A stretch of DNA of 61,928 bases from Caloranaerobacter azorensis DSM 13643. Lineage in GTDB: Bacteria > Bacillota > Clostridia > Tissierellales > Thermohalobacteraceae. Positions 58,465 through 61,928 of the stretch are shown piece by piece. A program made the position numbers and the translations under genes. The stretch spans positions 1 through 61,928 of the forward strand of contig NZ_FQXO01000011.1 in the NCBI RefSeq assembly GCF_900129995.1, written 5' to 3'. The notes beneath the pieces are model-generated. The model was not told the DNA's origin and ran no database searches. It saw nothing but the letters and a program-made list of their open reading frames with translations. Each line of letters begins with the position of its first letter. The first letter of the stretch is position 1.

Positions 58465-58465
58465 T

Positions 58466-59146
58466 TTAACACCTCTTTGTTGTAGGATTAATTGCTTTTG
58501 CATTAGTAATTTCTTTTATATTTTGTAGTTCTTCAATAACTGTTGAATTAATTTCATGATCAGTTTCAATAATCATGGAAGCTTCTTTTCCTTTTATTTT
58601 TCTGTTTACTTTCATAGTTGCAATATTAATATCATGTTTAGCTAAAACTGTAGTAACTTTACTTATAATACCTTTTTTATCTATATGTTTAATTATTAGA
58701 GTAGGATACATTCCAGAAAACTCAACATTATATCCGTTAATATTGGTGATAACAATACTGCCACCGCCTATAGATGAGCCAGTTACATTTACTTTTTTAC
58801 CATCTTTCATATAAAATACTATTTTTACCGTATTAGGGTGTTCATATCCTAAATCAGTTTCTACAAATTTAATTTTTATTCCTTTTTCTTTTGCTATATT
58901 GAGAGAATTTTTTAGTCTTTCATCATAAGGTTCCATTCCTAAAATACCTGCTACTAAAGCTCTATCAGTACCATGCCCCTTATAAGTTTTTGCAAAAGAC
59001 CCATGCAAATAAAAAGTTACAGCTTCAAAATCATTACCTGCTATTTCCATAGCAACTTTACCTAATCTTGCTGCACCCGCTGTATGGGAACTCGAAGGGC
59101 CAATCATAATAGGACCTAGTATATCAAATGTACTGTAATTTTTCAT
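58466..59146 (-). CDS. sdaAB: L-serine dehydratase, iron-sulfur-dependent, beta subunit SdaAB
   Basis: Partner of SdaAA in serine deamination. The 226-residue protein has DILGPIMIGPSSSHTAGAARLG near its start and FYLHGSFAKTYKGHGTDRALVAG in separate motifs. It ends with an ACT domain (about 148-226, LIIKHIDKKGIISKVTTVLAKHDINI in part), which often binds serine or senses amino acids. AAGGGAG precedes the ATG on the - strand. Confidence 0.95.
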   Translation of the reverse strand: MKNYSTFDILGPIMIGPSSSHTAGAARLGKVAMEIAGNDFEAVTFYLHGSFAKTYKGHGTDRALVAGILGMEPYDERLKNSLNIAKEKGIKIKFVETDLGYEHPNTVKIVFYMKDGKKVNVTGSSIGGGSIVITNINGYNVEFSGMYPTLIIKHIDKKGIISKVTTVLAKHDINIATMKVNRKIKGKEASMIIETDHEINSTVIEELQNIKEITNAKAINPTTKRC

Positions 59147-59179
59147 TTGTATCTCCCTTCTTTATAATCTTCCATTGTT

Positions 59180-59208
59180 ATTTTAACACCTAGTATTTAC
59201 AGATACAA
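59180..59208 (-). promoter_or_regulatory. Promoter for sdaAB-sdaAA
   Basis: On the - strand, TTGTAT (59208-59203) and TAAAAT (59185-59180) with a 17-base spacer, 33 bases upstream of the sdaAB start codon. Confidence 0.65.
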
Positions 59209-59231
59209 TAAGAATTATAATTGAATAAGAA

Positions 59232-59258
59232 TAAAAAACCTCATCTAAGAAGATGAGA
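59232..59258 (-). terminator. Terminator after the LiaF-like gene (- strand)
   Basis: On the - strand, CTCATCT pairs with AGATGAG, followed by GTTTTTTATT. It lies immediately after the stop codon of the LiaF-like gene. Confidence 0.85.
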
Positions 59259-60128
59259 TTAATATTTAATATTCAGATTACCTGCACCTATATCAACAGT
59301 TATATAAATTTTTTTGTCAGCATTATCATAATTAGGCGATATGTAATAATTATTTTTATGTATCAAACCGAGGTCATTTAGGTTACTATGTTTCACACCA
59401 CCGTCGAATCTAATTTTAACTCCTAAATTTTTCGGAATAGCTATATCAAGATTACCAGCTCCCATATCAATATCTATTTTTGAATCTTTTAATTTTTCAC
59501 CTAATAAAATATTGATGTCTCCAGCACCAGCATCGATTTCCAAATCCTGAAAATTAATATTTTTTAAATCAAGAGTACCATCTACAGCTCCAATATCAAT
59601 ATTTATATTCCAATTTACATCTTCATTAAGATTAAAATTGTATCTATATCCCCTATTAGTTACTATTTTTTTGTGATTCTTTTGTTTGAATTCAATTTGA
59701 GCAGTTTTTGAATTTCTATCTAAGTTAGATTTATAATAAATATTTGGGTCTGTTATATAAGCGTTAAGAAGCTCATCTTTTGTTGGTTTAATGTTGAAGT
59801 TACCCGCTGACAACTTAAGTTCTAAAATACCATTGGCTATAAAATCTTCTTTTTCTAGTACTATGTTTTGATTTTCTAATTCATATGAAGTTGAATTTTC
59901 TGAATAAAAACCATAAAATATAGCAAAGATTATAAATAATATCCAAGCAATAATAATAATTTTATTATTTCTAAATATTAAATTTAATCCAAGAATAATT
60001 AGGATTACAGGCCATAAGTCAAAGAAGACATTCCAAATAGAAAAATTTAAAATATTGAGATTATCTAAAAGCCAAATAATACCTAAAAATATTAATATAA
60101 AACCTATTGTTAAATTTTTATTTTTCAA
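59259..60128 (-). CDS. LiaF-like membrane protein with C-terminal toastrack-type domain
   Basis: A predicted cell-envelope-stress type membrane protein. Start is a TTG at 60128 (- strand) behind GTGAGGGA, which overlaps the stop of the PspC gene. The 289-residue protein has three or four hydrophobic helices in residues 1-75 (DUF5668-like) and a C-terminal beta-rich region. The latter repeats short segments (LELKLSAGNFNI, LEIDAGAGDINILLG, IDIDMGAGNLDIAI, ITVDIGAGNLNIKY). Similar architecture occurs in LiaF regulators of the LiaRS response, but no two-component genes are near, so function is open. Confidence 0.8.
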   Translation of the reverse strand: MKNKNLTIGFILIFLGIIWLLDNLNILNFSIWNVFFDLWPVILIILGLNLIFRNNKIIIIAWILFIIFAIFYGFYSENSTSYELENQNIVLEKEDFIANGILELKLSAGNFNIKPTKDELLNAYITDPNIYYKSNLDRNSKTAQIEFKQKNHKKIVTNRGYRYNFNLNEDVNWNINIDIGAVDGTLDLKNINFQDLEIDAGAGDINILLGEKLKDSKIDIDMGAGNLDIAIPKNLGVKIRFDGGVKHSNLNDLGLIHKNNYYISPNYDNADKKIYITVDIGAGNLNIKY

Positions 60129-60129
60129 A

Positions 60130-60513
60130 TCAATCCCTCACTTTCTTACCATATATTATATATATACCTGCAATTATAAGGAAAATAGGCCATAACTTTT
60201 CAAAATCGATCCAATATAATGTCTTTTTAAGTAAGAATATAATTCCAAGTAAAATTAAGATTAGACCTGCTAGTATTCTATTTCTATCAGTGTTATTCTG
60301 GTTATTATAGCTATAACCATTTGAAAATACAGGTGATTCGGGAATTACTATAATACATATTATGTATGCTAAAAAACCTATTCCCATAGTAAATCCTAAT
60401 ATGAGCCAAAGTAATCTAACTAAAGTAGAATCAATATTGAAATATTCAGCTATTCCACCACAAACACCAGCAATCATTCTATCATTAGTTGAACGATATA
60501 ATTTTTGTTGCAT
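60130..60513 (-). CDS. PspC domain membrane protein
   Basis: A 127-residue membrane protein. The PspC domain covers about residues 1-60 (KLYRSTNDRMIAGVCGGIAEYFNID in parts, then a hydrophobic helix with LGFTMGIGFLAYIICIIVIPE). A second pair of helices in the C-terminal half resembles the start of the next gene. PspC proteins take part in membrane-stress responses. AAAGGAGTTTTTAAA precedes the ATG. The downstream LiaF-like gene starts one base after its stop, so the two form an operon. Confidence 0.88.
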   Translation of the reverse strand: MQQKLYRSTNDRMIAGVCGGIAEYFNIDSTLVRLLWLILGFTMGIGFLAYIICIIVIPESPVFSNGYSYNNQNNTDRNRILAGLILILLGIIFLLKKTLYWIDFEKLWPIFLIIAGIYIIYGKKVRD

Positions 60514-60693
60514 TTTAAAAACTCCTTTCGATTTAATATTTTATTCTATATTTATTAGATGTTTTTGGAATAATTCCTCTAAAGAACTGCAATATTTATT
60601 AAGTTTTTTGTAATAAATTATTAAATACCTGTACCAGTTTATATTTTAGATAAATATATTATTAGTAGCAATAGGCATAAAGGAGGTGGAAAC

Positions 60694-61137
60694 ATGCCGT
60701 ACTCCGTACGTGAGTTGTTTGCTAGGCTAATCAAATGTGAGGCAGGAGGAGAAGGAGAATTAGGGATGAAGGCAGTTGCAACAATAGTGATGAACAGGGT
60801 TCATGTAGCTTATGGAGAGTACCAAAGAGTATGTCAAGGAGATTTGAGGAAAGTTATTTATCAGAAAGGGCAGTTTGATTGTGTTAAAGGAACAATAGCT
60901 GGTAAAGCCAATCCTCAAACAATTTGGGCTAATCCACCAGAGAAAATACATTATGATATTGCTGATTGGGCTTTATCAGGTAATAAAGTTTATAATATAG
61001 GGGATTGTTTGTGGTATATGAATCCATTTAGTCCAAGATGTCCAAGTACTTTCCCTTGGAATGGAACAGGAAAATTAAGGACTAGAATAAGAAAACATTG
61101 TTTTTACTCACCAACGGAACTATATAAAGACACCTAA
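60694..61137 (+). CDS. cwlJ: Spore cortex-lytic cell wall hydrolase CwlJ-like
   Basis: A SleB/CwlJ-family hydrolase (Hydrolase_2) that degrades cortex peptidoglycan in germination. The 147-residue length, without signal peptide, matches CwlJ (which is made in the mother cell) rather than secreted SleB. The N-terminus has LIKCEAGGEGELGMKAVATIVMNRV in parts, with the expected catalytic Glu in CEAGGEGE, and GQFDCV follows. AAAGGAGGTGGAAAC precedes the ATG. The gerQ homologue follows by 29 bases. Confidence 0.88.
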   Translation: MPYSVRELFARLIKCEAGGEGELGMKAVATIVMNRVHVAYGEYQRVCQGDLRKVIYQKGQFDCVKGTIAGKANPQTIWANPPEKIHYDIADWALSGNKVYNIGDCLWYMNPFSPRCPSTFPWNGTGKLRTRIRKHCFYSPTELYKDT

Positions 61138-61166
61138 TTTATTTTATTTGAAAAGGAGGGATTGTT

Positions 61167-61553
61167 TTGAGAAGAAAGGTAAAAAATGTTCCAAAAGATA
61201 TAAAGAAACCTAGTGTTCCAATGCAACCAATGATGCCACAAATACCGATAATGCCTATGCCTTGTCCTAGTTATCCAATAGGCATGCCACCTCAAATAGA
61301 GAATCCAGTAGATTTTGAAATAGAACCCGGTCCACCGGTGATTGCTGATAAAAATTATTTGCAAGGATATTTAAAAACATTAATAGGGAAATTTATTAGA
61401 GTAGATTTTATAGTCGGCACTAATATGTTTGTAGACAAAGAAGGTACTTTAGAAGAAGTAGGAATTGACCATATTGTTTTAAGACAGGCAGAAACTAATG
61501 ATTTAATGGTTTGCGACTTGTATTCTATTAAGTTTGTTAAGGTTTTTGAATAA
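61167..61553 (+). CDS. gerQ: Spore coat protein GerQ-like
   Basis: GerQ is an inner coat protein needed for CwlJ localisation and function in Bacillus spores. Start TTG at 61167, 6 bases after AAAGGAGGG. The 128-residue protein has a Met/Pro-rich N-terminal half (VPMQPMMPQIPIMPMPCP in part) and a conserved C-terminal domain with YLQGYLKTLIGKFIRVDF, VDKEGTLEEVGIDHIVLR and LYSIKFVKVFE. It is shorter than the Bacillus protein. Adjacency to cwlJ supports the assignment. Confidence 0.85.
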   Translation: MRRKVKNVPKDIKKPSVPMQPMMPQIPIMPMPCPSYPIGMPPQIENPVDFEIEPGPPVIADKNYLQGYLKTLIGKFIRVDFIVGTNMFVDKEGTLEEVGIDHIVLRQAETNDLMVCDLYSIKFVKVFE

Positions 61554-61560
61554 AATAATG

Positions 61561-61598
61561 ATAGCTACTAAGAGTAAAATCTTAGTAGCTTTATATTT
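61561..61598 (+). terminator. Terminator after gerQ
   Basis: AGCTACTAAG (61563-61572) with CTTAGTAGCT (61581-61590), perfect 10-bp stem, then TTATATTTA. Confidence 0.8.
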
Positions 61599-61680
61599 AT
61601 AATTTTGTAATATTTAATGTTCATTTAAATATTAGATATAAAAAGGCTAATTATATTATTACACCAGTTTACAAGATTAA

Positions 61681-61928
61681 TTAAGCCACAAAGTCATTGT
61701 ATATAAAGTTTTTAACGCATTTGGAAACTACAGAATAAATTTTTCTATTTTCGAGCGAAGATACGAAACTATCAAAAATTAATTCTTTTATTACTCTTTC
61801 TGAAATCATTCGTTTTATAACTTGTGGGCTTTCAAATTTGTAATCAGAAAATCTATTACTGATAAAGGGTAATACTGAAACAAAAGTAAAACTTATAGCT
61901 ATTAAGTTTATAAATCTTTCTATAGCTT
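61681..61928 (-). CDS. 3' end of an unidentified - strand gene (possibly a transposase)
   Basis: A continuous - strand frame enters from the right edge and ends at TAA (61683-61681), giving 81 residues that begin AIERFINLIAISF and end YNDFVA. Features are a hydrophobic start, then FESPQVIKRMISERVIKELIF and a short basic tail. The style recalls the C-terminal ends of some clostridial transposases, but I see no catalytic motif in this fragment, so the identity is a guess. Confidence 0.4.
   Translation of the reverse strand, partial: AIERFINLIAISFTFVSVLPFISNRFSDYKFESPQVIKRMISERVIKELIFDSFVSSLENRKIYSVVSKCVKNFIYNDFVA

Overview
This 61.9 kb window is AT-rich and looks like the chromosome of a strictly anaerobic, spore-forming, amino-acid-fermenting member of the Clostridia. 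Tissierella/Caloranaerobacter-type organisms are my guess, from gene content and style only. The evidence is a selenocysteine-containing glycine reductase operon, an anaerobic (cobalt-early) B12 pathway, a CggR-led glycolytic operon, a K+-dependent membrane pyrophosphatase, a serine dehydratase split into two subunits, and a cwlJ-gerQ spore germination pair. Almost everything reads on the + strand; only four genes near the right end and a fragment at the right edge are on the - strand.

(1) 1-21.0 kb: a consensus promoter, a cobalamin riboswitch and an intrinsic terminator lead a co-directional cluster of about 22 genes. It holds cobalt uptake (cbiMNQO), then cbiL, cbiK, cbiA, cbiP, cbiC, cbiD, cbiE, cbiT, cbiF, cbiG, hemA, cbiH, cbiJ, a precorrin-2 dehydrogenase, hemC, a cobA-hemD fusion, hemB and hemL. 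Together these cover every step from glutamyl-tRNA to cobyric acid. The nucleotide-loop genes (cbiB, cobU, cobS, cobT) and heme-branch genes are not here. (2) 21-25 kb: a Na+/phosphate symporter behind a possible Pho box, a DegV lipid-binding protein, and a DUF362/ferredoxin protein. (3) 25-33 kb: a tandem glycine riboswitch with terminator, followed by grdX, trxB, trxA, grdE, grdA, grdB, grdC and grdD. grdA and grdB are each interrupted by an in-frame UGA read as selenocysteine. (4) 33-38 kb: a BMP lipoprotein and ABC importer of the nucleoside type. (5) 38-47 kb: rpoN (sigma-54), then cggR-gap-pgk-tpi-gpmI-eno with two CggR-type operators ahead of cggR. (6) 47-57.5 kb: secG, hppA, an alpha/beta hydrolase, a membrane-anchored Mur ligase, ddl, an Est30-type esterase, an HD protein, rnr, smpB and ssrA (tmRNA). 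(7) 57.6-61.9 kb: sdaAB-sdaAA and a PspC/LiaF-like pair on the - strand, then cwlJ-gerQ on the + strand, and the 3' end of an unidentified - strand gene.

The parts fit a coherent lifestyle. Glycine is sensed by RNA and reduced by a thioredoxin-fed selenoenzyme giving acetyl phosphate. Serine is deaminated to pyruvate. Pyrophosphate energy can be conserved at the membrane. B12 is made anaerobically under feedback control by its own product. I found no CRISPR array, phage, toxin-antitoxin or defence system, and no clearly undescribed system. The most distinctive points are in RNA-level and operator-level regulation: two riboswitches with visible mutually exclusive helices, two 20-bp-periodic CggR operators, and UGA recoding.
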